NCBI RefSeq assembly: GCF_000742835.1
Contig: NZ_CP008941.1
Span: 1,073,001-1,137,000, forward strand
Direction: 5' to 3'
Origin: Candidatus Paracaedibacter acanthamoebae
GTDB taxonomy: Bacteria > Pseudomonadota > Alphaproteobacteria > Paracaedibacterales > Paracaedibacteraceae
DNA: 64,000 nt
The notes under the pieces are model-generated. The model searched no databases. It saw only the letters and a program-made list of their open reading frames with translations, and was not told the DNA's origin. This document shows, piece by piece, positions 28,549 to 40,115 of this stretch. A program made the translations under genes and the position numbers. Positions within the stretch are counted from its first letter, which is position 1. Every line of letters starts with the position of its first letter.

Positions 28549-29621
28549 TGGCTTACTCCTTGAAGCGGAACAAATTCATGGGCTGATCGGATATAGCTTG
28601 TTTGGTGGCCAAGCACACACGGTACAGGCTGATAAAGCTGTTCTTCATACTTATGGACTAGGATTTTTTTCAAAGTGCGGTAAGTATAATTATCAAAGGC
28701 TATAGAACGCTGACAAGCAGACACCAATCGAGCGTTGCCATGCTCAATAGCTAATCTTAAAACAGCCTGTGCCTTTCTCTGGCCAATCATGGTTGGGGCT
28801 TTTAATATGGTTTCTAGAAACTGTGTGGTAAAAGGGCCAATCTGTTGGGCTTGTTGCACACAGTATTCTTTGTCTTTGCTTAAGAAAGCTTGCTTGTTTG
28901 TCGGATAATCCTGGGGATCTGTCATCCACTGACCACGGCTTTGGCAACGGATATGACTTTTGATTTTCTGATTATTCACATAAATCTCTACCATCCGTTT
29001 GCCAGCTCTTAACCCCACCATCTGGCCAATATACGGTGTTGGAACAGAATAGTATGACCCTTGAAACACCACATGGTGATCCTGATGGACTTTCAATTCT
29101 TGCCAGACGGCACATTCATAATCTGTCGCCGGTAAAGGCTTGAGAGTTGCTTTTTCTTGAGAGGTAAACAGCTCCCAAGGTGTATGACCGGTGGTACGTG
29201 TCACTCTGGTAGCAATTTCATGGCGGCACCAATGCAGAGCGGCGATATTGGCTTGTTCAATATCTTTAAAGGTTCTGCCTGCTAACAATTGTTGGCGAAC
29301 AATAGTGACGCTGCGTTCTACCCTTCCTTTGTGTTGCGCTGTCCTCACCTTATTCGGGTCACAGACAAATCCATAATGACGTTCTAGTTCACCGTAAGAG
29401 CGGTTAAAGATTGGATCATAAATGTTTGCACTCACAACACCGGCCTTTAGATTATCGAGCATCACTGTCTCAGGCACGCCTCCAAAAAAATGAAAGGCCC
29501 GACTATGGCAATCAATCCAGGTGGCCACATCCTGACGAAAGACAAACCTTACAAACCGATAACGACTATGAGATAACACCATAATAAAGGCATACGCCTT
29601 ACGCTGTTTATGCGTCAGTGG
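28545..29621 (-). pseudogene. IstA transposase of IS21-1, interrupted
   Basis: The frame from 29621 down to 28545 covers the catalytic core after the first Asp: VMLDNLKAGVV (second Asp), THKGRVERSV-like QHKGRVERSVTI (Glu), and the C-terminal QGSYYSVPTPYIGQMVGLR. The first catalytic Asp region (RQAQVDF) is in the separated piece 31635-31699. The HTH-bearing N-terminus is lost beyond the IS6 copy at 31700. Confidence 0.85.
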
Positions 29622-29720
29622 TGTCAACGCCGATTTAAAAATGATACAGATTTGAAGCAAACACCGATTTAAAATTGACACAGGATCGATCAACTTCTAG
29701 GTGATTATTTGTAGGTTAAC

Positions 29721-31534
<1,814 letters not shown>

Positions 31535-31634
31535 GTTCGCCTCCTCTTCCTTTAAAAGAAGGCATTTGGGATCGCTCACTGTATCAATTTTTTCTCGGTG
31601 CTCTGTATCATTTTATTTCTGGTGGTGACAGTGG

Positions 31635-31699
31635 ATCAACCATCATACCGACATAACAAAAATCCACCTGGGCTTGCCTGCCTGGAACGGTCTTAAGAT
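31635..31699 (-). pseudogene. Detached 5' piece of IstA of IS21-1
   Basis: This encodes KTVPGRQAQVDFCYVGMM, which continues the istA frame at 29621 once IS21-2 and its GTGG duplication are removed. It is cut on its far side by IS6 copy C. Confidence 0.9.
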
Positions 31700-32533
31700 G
31701 GTTCCGTTGCAAATTTGGGATCAGGGCGAGCTAAGGCTGCAAGGTGGGATAACGTGGACGCAATTTAGGCGTAAACATTGAAAAGTCGATTGAAAAACTG
31801 AACCTGATCTTGGAAGCTTTTTGTCAAATAAATTGTTTGCTCTTTAAGCATCATGGCCATGGCTTCAATCCCCTTGAGGGTTCGATTAGCAGTCTTAAAC
31901 GATTGGAACCCTAACATAGGCCGGATACGGCGTTTGATGCGTCGATGATCCTGTTCGAGAATGTTGTTGAGATATTTGATTTGCCTATGTTTTATGCGCT
32001 GATCTAAGATGCCTTCCTTCTTTAATTCTCCTATAGCTGCAGGATAAGAAGAATGCTTATCAGTAGTAATAGATGAAGGCATATGTTTACATTGCTTCAG
32101 CATTTTCTTAAAGAATCGCTTAGCAGCTGCCAGATCCCGAGTATGAGCCAGCATAAAATCAACGGTACGCCCATATTTATCGACTGCTCTATAGAGGTAC
32201 TTCCATTGGCCTTTAACTTTAATATAAGTTTCATCCACCCTTAAAGACCAAGCTGAAGGGCGAGCATACCAGCGTATTCTTTTCTCAAATTCGGGAGCGT
32301 AATGCTGAATCCATCGGTAAATTGTGGTATGGTCAACCTTTATACCTCTTTCACTGATCATTTCTGCTAATTGACGGTAACTAAGGGGATAACGTAAATA
32401 CCAACGTAGGCATTGCAAGATAACTTCAGGCAGAAAATGGCGATATCTAAACTCTTTAGGCTTCATCATACGTCTCATATCTAAGCTTGGTTTTCCTTAA
32501 ATTACCAACTCCTCAAAAATTTGCAACGGAACC
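31700..32533 (-). mobile_element. IS6-family element, complete copy C (834 bp)
   Basis: It has GGTTCCGTTGCAAATTT inverted repeats and appears identical to copies A and B2. It cuts istA of IS21-1 on one side and ends 33 bp before the LysR gene on the other. No target duplication is seen. Confidence 0.95.
31765..32478 (-). CDS. IS6-family transposase, copy C
   Basis: The protein is identical to copies A and B2 (237 residues) with an intact DDE triad. Together with copy B2 it forms inverted ends of a 15-kb segment that contains mbtH, the PPTase, exporter, thioesterase and SyrP genes. Confidence 0.95.
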   Translation of the reverse strand: MRRMMKPKEFRYRHFLPEVILQCLRWYLRYPLSYRQLAEMISERGIKVDHTTIYRWIQHYAPEFEKRIRWYARPSAWSLRVDETYIKVKGQWKYLYRAVDKYGRTVDFMLAHTRDLAAAKRFFKKMLKQCKHMPSSITTDKHSSYPAAIGELKKEGILDQRIKHRQIKYLNNILEQDHRRIKRRIRPMLGFQSFKTANRTLKGIEAMAMMLKEQTIYLTKSFQDQVQFFNRLFNVYA

Positions 32534-32566
32534 GTTAATATAAACCCTGAAAAAAGACAGACAGCC

Positions 32567-33502
32567 ATGGATCGTAATCAACTCTTAGCTTTCTACTATA
32601 CTATTATCCTAGGGTCTATATCTAATGCTGCAGATAAGCTAGGAGTTAAGGCCTCTACTATATCCAAACTGCTTAAAAGCCTTGAGAGAGAGGTTGGTCA
32701 TCAACTTTTAACGAAAAAGGGACGAAACCTTGTTTTGACTGAAAAGGGCAAGATTTTCTTTGAAACCTCCAAAAATATTCTTGACCAATACGATCTTTCT
32801 ATAAAGAAAATGCAGCGGCTTTCGGACCGTGTGGAAGGCGCATTTACTTTGTCCCTCCCGCCTTTTATCAGCAGTTTATGGTTCATGAAGGCGATAGCAC
32901 CTTTCCTGAACGACAACCCGCAAATCTCTGTTGATATTAAAACTTTGAGGGAAACACCCGACTTTAAAGCCGGAGAGGTCGATATTGATATTCGCAATGT
33001 CAACCTTCTCTTTCTCAAGCCGGAAGAAATTAATGCTCACTACTTAACAACCTATAAATTTCGGTTGTATGCGAGCCAGACGTATGTGGAGGAAAAAGGC
33101 ATACCTCAAAGCATTCATGATCTTGACGCTCATACGTTGATTTCTTTTACGGCGGACGGTTTATTTCCTTACACTTATGAACCTCAAGCGATCAAATGTA
33201 AACAGCATCTGATTATCGATTGCCCCTTGGCAATTGCGCATGCTGTAGAAAACAATGTAGGGATTGGTCCTCTTCTTCCCCATATTGCCCGTCTTAGCCA
33301 GCAGTCCCTTGTTCCAATTCTCCATAATCAGTTAAAGCAATCGCTTAATATATATTATACTTATCCAGCATCCTTAACTCGAAATCGCATGGTGCAAGAT
33401 TTTTACAATTATTTGCAAAGCCTACCAGAAGATTTCCTGAAAGGCAGAGAAACTTTAATGACTAAGAGGCAAAAAATTTTAAATCTAGACCACGATTTTT
33501 AA
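32567..33502 (+). CDS. LysR-family transcriptional regulator
   Basis: The 311-residue protein has the LysR winged HTH in residues 1-60 (LGSISNAADKLGVKASTISK, LLKSLEREVGHQLLTKKGR) followed by a helical linker and a periplasmic-binding-like effector domain (VDIKTLRETPDFKAGEVDID). The effector is unknown. The start codon is 33 bp after IS6 copy C, so its natural promoter has probably been replaced or removed by the element. It is not adjacent to a divergent target gene now. Confidence 0.9.
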   Translation: MDRNQLLAFYYTIILGSISNAADKLGVKASTISKLLKSLEREVGHQLLTKKGRNLVLTEKGKIFFETSKNILDQYDLSIKKMQRLSDRVEGAFTLSLPPFISSLWFMKAIAPFLNDNPQISVDIKTLRETPDFKAGEVDIDIRNVNLLFLKPEEINAHYLTTYKFRLYASQTYVEEKGIPQSIHDLDAHTLISFTADGLFPYTYEPQAIKCKQHLIIDCPLAIAHAVENNVGIGPLLPHIARLSQQSLVPILHNQLKQSLNIYYTYPASLTRNRMVQDFYNYLQSLPEDFLKGRETLMTKRQKILNLDHDF

Positions 33503-33637
33503 TGCCTTTTGTCTCAACCTTAGATTGATTGCTTCAACTGTAGGTATTTATGATAAATACCTTTGGATTTTATATTTTCAATTTGCGGGCATACTACGAA
33601 AACCCAATAAAAAAATTACTCAAATACTCAATTTTTA

Positions 33638-34765
33638 CTAGAAAAATATTTTTTCAGAATCAATTGCGTGAAAATTTTTTACAATCAAGTCTTGTAGCCT
33701 TTTATTTAAAGGGACAAAGTTTTTTATAATAGGCTTTTCATATACGGATTGACAAATGCCTGCAAATAACAACGCAATTGTCAGTTGAATTTTTGATAAA
33801 GGAACGCTATCTTCTTCACTACCCCGAAAATTAATTGGGAACCCACAATTAGGTAAAAATACTCCATTTACCATGATATCTTCATGGCAGTTTGATATTT
33901 TTTCTCTTTGTCTCCTAAAATAAACAGCATCAAATTCTCTATCAGAAGAAGAAGCACTGATTAATGTAACAGGATTTTGAAGCTGATGATGAAAATTAAA
34001 AGGGAGCACTGTTTTTCCTGTCGTTCCGATGATGAGATCATAATTGTGAAGCCTAAGTTCGTGCGTTTGAATGTCAGTAAGAGTTAGAATTTTATCATAA
34101 CAAGTTACATTATATGAGGAAGATAATTTGCGGGCTAAGGCACTTCCAATAAATCCATTGCCCATAATAAGAAGCTTTTTAGCCATAAAATTAAACTTAG
34201 GTAACGTTTCTGTAATCCGATTAACTTGGGCTTCCGCAATCATAGGAGACTCAAATATTAGCTTAGCATCGGATCTAGCAACATTAATGATAGGAAACTT
34301 TAATAACTCGTCTTTTAATTTATCATATCCTGAGGTTGTCTGTTCTACCGCAAATACAGTTTGAGTAGAACTCAAGTAATCATTAGCAATTTTTATCAAC
34401 TCTCCTCCATCATCCAAGATAACAAGACGAGAAGTAGGAGAAAGGTCCCATTTTTGAATAGTTTCAATGAAGAAAGCCTTTAATTTCTCTTTAAAAGAGC
34501 TATCAAAAGATTGGTAACCATCAAAAAACGAACTTTCAGAAGCGACATGAATCTTTTCCTCTAAGATCATTTTTGTGGCCAAATTACTAGTGGAATAACA
34601 TTTACCAATAACAGCCATATTTTCTGAAGGGATACCCAAATCTAATAGAGAAAGAAGCATGTAATAGGTAGAAGGCAATATATGCTGACAAGCTATCAGA
34701 TAAGTATCTTCTAGAAGATTGGCAGGAAATTCATGCGAGAGGGCTTGAAGAATTTTAAGTCTCAT
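33638..34765 (-). CDS. S-adenosylhomocysteinase-like NAD-binding protein
   Basis: This 375-residue protein keeps several AdoHcyase-type segments in order: LVILDDGGELI (residues 114-124), VEQTTSGYDKL (140-150, like the EETTTGV motif), a Rossmann GNGFIGSALARKL (202-214) and LIIGTTGK (244-251, like VTTTGN). It is shorter than true AdoHcyases (over 430) and the N-terminal substrate region is not obvious, so another substrate is possible. It diverges from a SAM methyltransferase gene 86 bp away, which supports a role around methyl transfer or homocysteine-type chemistry. Confidence 0.75.
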   Translation of the reverse strand: MRLKILQALSHEFPANLLEDTYLIACQHILPSTYYMLLSLLDLGIPSENMAVIGKCYSTSNLATKMILEEKIHVASESSFFDGYQSFDSSFKEKLKAFFIETIQKWDLSPTSRLVILDDGGELIKIANDYLSSTQTVFAVEQTTSGYDKLKDELLKFPIINVARSDAKLIFESPMIAEAQVNRITETLPKFNFMAKKLLIMGNGFIGSALARKLSSSYNVTCYDKILTLTDIQTHELRLHNYDLIIGTTGKTVLPFNFHHQLQNPVTLISASSSDREFDAVYFRRQREKISNCHEDIMVNGVFLPNCGFPINFRGSEEDSVPLSKIQLTIALLFAGICQSVYEKPIIKNFVPLNKRLQDLIVKNFHAIDSEKIFF

Positions 34766-34851
34766 GGAGTATAAATGCTGATGTTTTTATGTTTTTTTAT
34801 TAATTGCTATAAGGTATACAACAGTTAAACCATAAGTGGAGAGAGAAAACT

Positions 34852-35700
34852 ATGAGTTGCTTAATCAAAAAAAATTATATTCGTCCACTCGACAAAGAAA
34901 TAAAAAAAGATAGGCTTGAAAATTTTGCAGCATCTGTTTTCAAAAATCCTATCTATGCAGCAGAATTAAAGGAATTAAGGAAAAATTTTGATCTTTCTGA
35001 AAAGGAAATTATAGAAGCTTATGTAGCTTATGATTTAGATATATTTTCTTATACTAATGAAATTTATTCTCCCTTGGTAATGAGATTTGTCTTACATCTC
35101 CATAATTTATTAGAGGGTAGTTGGCATATTGGACGACAGAAAATTATTCTAGATTTACTTAAAAAAATAAACCCTGCATCAATAATTGACTTAGGATTTG
35201 GGGTACCAACCCAGTATATTCGCTGGATTCTCTCCAAGAATAATTCTTTTTTAACTCTATGTGATTTTTCGGAAAATTCTATTATTTTTGCTAAAAAATT
35301 ACTAAATATATGGCACTCACGTTCGGAAGAAAAAATTAATTTCATTATTGAAGACATGGCTCTAGTTGCTCACAATAAAACACCTTATGATTTATATTTA
35401 TTTCAGGATTCAATTGAGCATGTTGACAATCCGACTGAATGTTTAACTAATTTTGTTAAACATAGCAAGAAGAATGCTTACTTCTTGCTATCCTTACCCA
35501 TTGGTCCGTTAATACCTATGCATTCCATTGCCTGGCACACAATAAAAGAGGCAGATTTATGGTTAAAAGATTGTGGGCTTAGACCAAAAATATGTCAATC
35601 AGTAAGGACTAACCCTCACGTAGATCTTTTTGCAAGTGAGGTAGATAAAGGATTTCTTAACTATATTGTTTTATGTTGTAAATATAGTTTTTCTAAATAA
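34852..35700 (+). CDS. Class I SAM-dependent methyltransferase
   Basis: The 282-residue protein has a Rossmann methyltransferase motif I IIDLGFGVPTQY (residues 111-122), an acidic motif II (LTLCDFSENS), and a motif IV-like LFQDSIEHVDNP. The N-terminal 90 residues are helical and not assigned. The substrate is unknown. The stop at 35700 is 13 bases before the histidine-kinase start at 35714, so the two genes form a transcription unit. The AGAGAG ribosome-site region before ATG 34852 is good. Confidence 0.8.
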   Translation: MSCLIKKNYIRPLDKEIKKDRLENFAASVFKNPIYAAELKELRKNFDLSEKEIIEAYVAYDLDIFSYTNEIYSPLVMRFVLHLHNLLEGSWHIGRQKIILDLLKKINPASIIDLGFGVPTQYIRWILSKNNSFLTLCDFSENSIIFAKKLLNIWHSRSEEKINFIIEDMALVAHNKTPYDLYLFQDSIEHVDNPTECLTNFVKHSKKNAYFLLSLPIGPLIPMHSIAWHTIKEADLWLKDCGLRPKICQSVRTNPHVDLFASEVDKGFLNYIVLCCKYSFSK

Positions 35701-35713
35701 GGCGTTATTGGTA

Positions 35714-36997
35714 ATGAGAGAAAAATTCTTATCTTTCCTCAAAAATAGGCTTACAGCAACTAAAGAAATTGACCAAAACTTAACCATTTTTGGTATCTTT
35801 CTAATTATTGCATATCCTGGCTTCTATTTAATAAACTCTTTGTTTGTAACGCCTGAAGGATATGAGAATCTTTCTCTAAGAATCAGTATAGGCCTATTGG
35901 GAGGCATTCTATGCTTAAGAAGATTTTGGGCAGAGCAATTTAAAAAATTAGTTCCCATTTACATGTATTTATTACTTATATATGCTTTGCCTTTTTTCTT
36001 CTTCTTTATGCTATTCCATAATCCGACTTCAAATTTATGGCAGTTAAATACTCTTGTTGGCTTATTCCTTCTATTTTTATTTGTAAGCTGGGTAGATGCT
36101 ATCATATTAACATTAGTTGGTTACGCCGCTGCTTATTATACTTCATTTCTCGTGTTTCGGGATGCTCAATTACCCCCCGATTTCTTTAAGCTTCTTATCA
36201 TTTATATCAGTCCTTTAGTTTACATATCCCTTTTTTCCAATCAAAAAGAATATATCCAAAAAGAAAAACAGAAATCTCTTAGGATGCAAGCAGGGGCAAT
36301 TGCCCATGAGATGCGGACTCCTTTAGCAGCAATTAGGCATATGGCTACAGGATTAAAAATGCATTTACCTACGCTGATAACAGCCCAACAAAACCTACAA
36401 GAAAAGGATGAAAGTATCCCCTATATTAATGATGCTATATTGGAACCCCTTAAGCTGATTCCTACTGAATTGGAGAGAGTATCAAGAAGTGCTTTTACTG
36501 TCATTGATACTCTTCTCTTAAATCTCCAAGATGCTCCCTCAAAAATTGTTCTTGAGAAATGCTCTATCCTGGACTGTGTAGAAACTTCTCTCCAAGCTTA
36601 TTCTCTAACTGATGAAGAAAAAGATTTAATTTTATTAGAAATTGTTGAGAATTTTGAACTCCAGACAAATCCTCATCTGCTGAAGCATGTATTCTTTAAT
36701 CTATTAAAAAACTCGCTTCATTATGTAAAAGCTGCTGGAAAAGGCAGGATTTTTATTTGGACTGAGAAAGGAGAGAAGTTTAATAGGCTCCACTTTAAGG
36801 ATACTGGAAAAGGGATTCCTCCCTCTATTCTTCCCTATATTTTTAACCAGTTTTATAGCCGTACGGATCACGGTACAGGCGTAGGGCTTGCTTTTTGTAA
36901 AATGGTCCTGCAGAAATCAGGGGGAGATATTACTTGTGAGTCAGTAGAAGGTGAATTTACTCACTTTACCTTAAGTTTTCCAGTAGTAAACGAATAA
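35714..36997 (+). CDS. Six-TM sensor histidine kinase, CqsS/LqsS-like
   Basis: The preferred start is ATG 35714, just after the methyltransferase stop; the upstream ATG at 35666 overlaps that gene. Residues 20-190 hold about six membrane helices with little periplasmic sequence, as in the alpha-hydroxyketone receptors CqsS and LqsS. The H-box is AIAHEMRTPLAAIRH (His198), the N-box HVFFNLLKNSLHY, then FKDTGKGIPPSI and GTGVGLAFCKMV. There is no receiver domain. The gene faces the response regulator at 37096-38109, its probable partner. CqsS/LqsS relation is inferred from topology and motif style, not from alignment. Confidence 0.85.
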   Translation: MREKFLSFLKNRLTATKEIDQNLTIFGIFLIIAYPGFYLINSLFVTPEGYENLSLRISIGLLGGILCLRRFWAEQFKKLVPIYMYLLLIYALPFFFFFMLFHNPTSNLWQLNTLVGLFLLFLFVSWVDAIILTLVGYAAAYYTSFLVFRDAQLPPDFFKLLIIYISPLVYISLFSNQKEYIQKEKQKSLRMQAGAIAHEMRTPLAAIRHMATGLKMHLPTLITAQQNLQEKDESIPYINDAILEPLKLIPTELERVSRSAFTVIDTLLLNLQDAPSKIVLEKCSILDCVETSLQAYSLTDEEKDLILLEIVENFELQTNPHLLKHVFFNLLKNSLHYVKAAGKGRIFIWTEKGEKFNRLHFKDTGKGIPPSILPYIFNQFYSRTDHGTGVGLAFCKMVLQKSGGDITCESVEGEFTHFTLSFPVVNE

Positions 36998-37013
36998 GCG
37001 ATTTTAAAAAAGA

Positions 37014-37043
37014 AAGCTTAGGTGTAATCAAACACCTAAGCTT
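37014..37043 (-). terminator. Terminator of the response regulator gene
   Basis: A perfect 12-bp stem AAGCTTAGGTGT/ACACCTAAGCTT with a 6-base loop is followed on the minus strand by TTCTTTTTT. It lies between two convergent genes; only the minus-strand side has the U tract. Confidence 0.8.
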
Positions 37044-37095
37044 AGTCTGCTTATATCCTGTATAATATCTAGTTTACCATAACGTTAGGAATCAA

Positions 37096-38109
37096 TTATT
37101 TCTTTTTTCTTTGATATTTCTCAAAAGAATAAATCTCGACGGGATCAATATAGTCAATATCGCGAGCATAAGCTATATAATAGATATTTTCTCCCTGCAG
37201 AATTTCTAAAGGATAGGCGTATTTCTCCCATTCTTCGGGAAGAGGATGTTGGTCATTACCATAAAATGGGAAGCAAAGCAGTTTACGGTTTTCTTCTAAC
37301 TCTTTAATAAAAGAGGAGGAAATTTGTTTGTTTGTAGCCGCTTCTTTTTCAAGGTCGCCAATAAATTGCCAGTGTAGACCTTCAAAGATTTCTTCTGAAA
37401 CAGTAAAAAGGGCACTTAATTTTCCTTTAGGCGTCAGGAAGATAAAACCATTAATGGATTCATTAAAATAATATTCACTAATGTTATTTTTTTCTAACAA
37501 TTCATTAAAATACTTATTAAAAGTGGGATCATAGACAGGAGCGTCCCGATAATCATCATATTCAATACTTTTTTTATTCTTAAGAATAGGTTCCATAGAG
37601 ACATCAGTTAAAGTCTTAAAGTATTTTAGCTGACTTTGACGGATAAAATTATTGAGAATGAGAGATGGGTCGTCGCTTTCATCTTGTTTGCGGATATATC
37701 CGTCAATAAGTCCTTTATTGAAAGCTTCAATTGCTACTTTCTCATCAGCAACGCCTGTGTATAAGATTTTACGGATGTAAGGATTTTGAAGCTTTTCGCA
37801 GAACTCTAGTCCTTTCATACTTGGCATTTCATAGTCTACAATGACAGTTGAGACTTCTTCATAACGCTGTGGTGAAAAAATAGCTTTGTAGATTTCATCA
37901 CTTTTCTGCTCTCGGCTAGGGAAAGCAGAAGGCAAAAAATCAATACCCTGAAAACTGTTAACGAATTCCAAGGCTTTATAAGGATTATCAAAGAAACCAT
38001 AAGTAGCTATATTGTGATCGAGAATAGGTGCCAAACTTCGCAGGATACTCGAACTATCATCAACAAAAATAACCTTTGTCGGAAAATAGCAGCATAATAA
38101 AGAATTCAT
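37096..38109 (-). CDS. Response regulator, LqsR-like
   Basis: The 337-residue protein has a receiver domain with acidic pair VIFVDDSSS (residues 13-21), phosphoacceptor D92 in VIVDYEMPSMKGLEF, and T in ILYTGVADE. About 35 residues are inserted between the second and third strands (residues 50-85), so the phospho-Asp is far later than the usual position near 54. LqsR of Legionella shows the same feature (Asp108), as I recall. The C-terminal part (residues 150-337) has no HTH that I can see and could be an output domain. It converges with the histidine kinase. Confidence 0.8.
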   Translation of the reverse strand: MNSLLCCYFPTKVIFVDDSSSILRSLAPILDHNIATYGFFDNPYKALEFVNSFQGIDFLPSAFPSREQKSDEIYKAIFSPQRYEEVSTVIVDYEMPSMKGLEFCEKLQNPYIRKILYTGVADEKVAIEAFNKGLIDGYIRKQDESDDPSLILNNFIRQSQLKYFKTLTDVSMEPILKNKKSIEYDDYRDAPVYDPTFNKYFNELLEKNNISEYYFNESINGFIFLTPKGKLSALFTVSEEIFEGLHWQFIGDLEKEAATNKQISSSFIKELEENRKLLCFPFYGNDQHPLPEEWEKYAYPLEILQGENIYYIAYARDIDYIDPVEIYSFEKYQRKKK

Positions 38110-38937
38110 TCTTTCTCCCTTTCTGTCGTTAAATCTATTTTGTCAGAAAATAATTAATAGATAATGTATTTTTTAAAGGAAAGAAGCAAAAATATTTGAA
38201 GTCTAAAGAGTTTTTTAAGATTACAACCGTTAACGAGCTCTCCAGAATTAAGGCAAGAGATACATAGAGCTATGAAGGGAGAGATTGAATAGTACATAAA
38301 ATGAGAAATATCGCCTTATTAGATAAAATTGCTCTTCTTTTCTATTCCTCTAATGACTTATGGATGCCTGTAACAAAAAACAGAGGGATAGCATAGTGAA
38401 GAATATAGACATACAGTAATGAAATTAGGGCTTATTCCTTATAAAGCGTTCACCTGGTTTCGGCTACCAGAGGATCCTTAGCTCGCACTTTGGACCCCCG
38501 ACCCGCTCTTAATTCAGGATCGTAGGTTCATCCAGCAGCATGGATGGTGGTGTTTTCATAAAATTAAGAGCACCACAGCTCTTATTGGCGATTTTCGTGT
38601 CGCACAGGGAATATTGTATCCTGCACCTAAGGCAATTCCCATTGATGCAATAACTGTTTTTAATGAAAATTGCTGATTAGATACCTTATGCTTTGTCTTT
38701 TTTCTTTTCACGGACACTCACTTCTATATGAATTAATAACCTTAAGTTGTGAATTTGTGGATAGCTGCTAAAGCAGTCGTCTGTGCTTCCCACATTTTGA
38801 CCACAGGATAAATCCTGATGGACAAAATTTGGAAATGCTCATCTCTCTCCACAGATTCACAAACAGTTACAACCCACAGCTTTTTTATGCAAATAATTTT
38901 TAAATTAAACTATAAGATCTAAAAATAAGTTCTTCCC
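38110..38937. other. Long intergenic region with a coding-like remnant
   Basis: These 828 bases hold no intact gene. One plus-strand frame from about 38477 to 38676 reads as a plausible protein piece, with PDPLLIQDRRFIQQHGWWCF and later TTALIGDFRVAQGILYPAP, ending in a TGA, without a start; I do not recognise it. The rest is AT-rich. Confidence 0.4.
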
Positions 38938-39371
38938 TTATTTGAGATCCATTTTGTGTACTTGATATTTTGAGGCCTCAAGGAAAGTATCAAGGTCGTT
39001 TTCATCTTTTTCACGAGGCCAAAAGCTTCCTAGAAAAAAATGCGCTAACATATCACAGATTTCTTCTTGAACATAATACTCATCAATTCCTTCAAGAGCT
39101 AATTCAGAACGAATATCGGGATAAAGTAATAATATTTTTTCAACTAATCGAAGCGAAAATTTAATGCCAGTCATTTCAAAAATATAATCGGCCGTATCCT
39201 GATAATCTTGTTCGGTGGGGGATAGTTTTATATTTTCACAATTTTCTAATCGTTCTGCTGAGAGATTTCTAATATGTTAGGAGTAGATCAAGATCATCTG
39301 ATGTCCCATTTTTGAGCTGTTTATAATTATCTAAAACAGTTTCTAAGCTAAGTTTAAAGGGTGGCAGCATT
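38938..39371 (-). pseudogene. Small conjugation-region gene, frameshifted
   Basis: An ATG at 39371 begins MLPPFKLSLETVLDNYKQLK and runs to LLLTY before a TAG near 39275. After a frame change, the next frame continues NLSAERLENCENIKL and then YIFEMTGIKFSLRLVEKILL, ending at 38938. The joined product would be about 145 residues and helical. It lies just downstream of traD on the same strand. I do not know its function. Confidence 0.5.
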
Positions 39372-39394
39372 ATAACGTAATTCCTTTTTAAAAA

Positions 39395-39673
39395 TTAGTA
39401 CGATTGCGTTTTATTTAAGAACTCTTGAGCTTTTAATTTCCACATTTCTAGGGAAATTTGATCGCTCTGTAATTCCTGTTTAATTTCCAAGAATGCTCCC
39501 AAAAGGCTTAAAGCAAGCGGCTGCATGAGAGGATCTTTTTGTAGATCGCTGCCCGGTATTAAACCTATAACTTCGAACAAGCCAGCTTTTTCAATAAGTC
39601 CTCCTAATTGAATAAGGGTACGAGTTCTAGCCTTACGAAAGCCATGAGCCGCTAAACCGGATCGATTTTTCAT
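39395..39673 (-). CDS. traD: Conjugal transfer protein TraD (Ti type)
   Basis: The 92-residue protein contains KARTRTLIQLGGLIEKAGL, the hallmark of the small TraD of Agrobacterium Ti plasmids and the Rickettsiales amplified genetic element. TraD assists relaxosome work but is not the large coupling ATPase of F plasmids. The ATG at 39673 is used; an open frame extends upstream to about 39770 without a standard start. It follows traC on the minus strand and diverges from traA, the Ti-like order. Confidence 0.8.
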   Translation of the reverse strand: MKNRSGLAAHGFRKARTRTLIQLGGLIEKAGLFEVIGLIPGSDLQKDPLMQPLALSLLGAFLEIKQELQSDQISLEMWKLKAQEFLNKTQSY

Positions 39674-39740
39674 TTGGTAAAGCTTTTGTTTGACTTTAAA
39701 TATGTCACGCTGTTGACGCTTCCATTTGACCCATAAATTG

Positions 39741-39971
39741 TCAAGGTTTTGCGCTTTGAAAGGAGGTGGAAAGCTTTTGCCATTCCTCCTTTGATTTCCC
39801 TGAATGATTCCATCCTTGGTTAATTAACGTTAAAGCTAAGGAAGGCGAGAAATCCTCTCCCAGGATCTTTTGTATTTCCGCAAAAAGCTGTTCTGCTATT
39901 TTCCCTTGGAGCTTTTGTTGTTCCGCTTGAAGATCTTGTAATTTCTTAGAAAGAGTGTCTATTTTTTTCAT
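39741..39971 (-). CDS. traC: Conjugal transfer protein TraC (Ti type)
   Basis: The 76-residue protein begins with a coiled coil (KKIDTLSKKLQDLQAEQQ) and continues with LLAEIQKILG-like FAEIQKILGEDFSPSLALTL, similar to the small TraC of Ti-type mobilisation modules. It presumably supports the relaxosome. The start codon faces the putative oriT and traA 120-200 bp away. Confidence 0.7.
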   Translation of the reverse strand: MKKIDTLSKKLQDLQAEQQKLQGKIAEQLFAEIQKILGEDFSPSLALTLINQGWNHSGKSKEEWQKLSTSFQSAKP

Positions 39972-39983
39972 GATGGTGTTTCC

Positions 39984-40025
39984 TTAAGGATTGTTAAGGA
40001 ATTATCCCTTAACAATCCCTTTTAT
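39984..40025. promoter_or_regulatory. Inverted repeat in the traC-traA intergenic region
   Basis: GGATTGTTAAGG and CCTTAACAATCC form a perfect 12-bp inverted repeat with a seven-base spacer (AATTATC). It lies on the traC side of the putative oriT and could be a binding site for a relaxosome protein. Confidence 0.65.
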
Positions 40026-40090
40026 ACAGATTGTCTCATAGAGACAGTATAACAAACAGATAACAATTTCTGCAAGTCCGAGCAATAAAA

Positions 40091-40115
40091 AATTGCAAGG
40101 CGCGCTTATACGTTA
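40091..40115 (+). promoter_or_regulatory. Putative oriT nic region
   Basis: The stretch AAGGCGCGCTTATACGT (40097-40113) resembles the core nic region of Ti and RSF1010-type oriTs, which read roughly AAGGGCGCACTTATACGT from memory. It lies in the expected place, between divergent traC and traA. The match is by eye. Confidence 0.55.
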
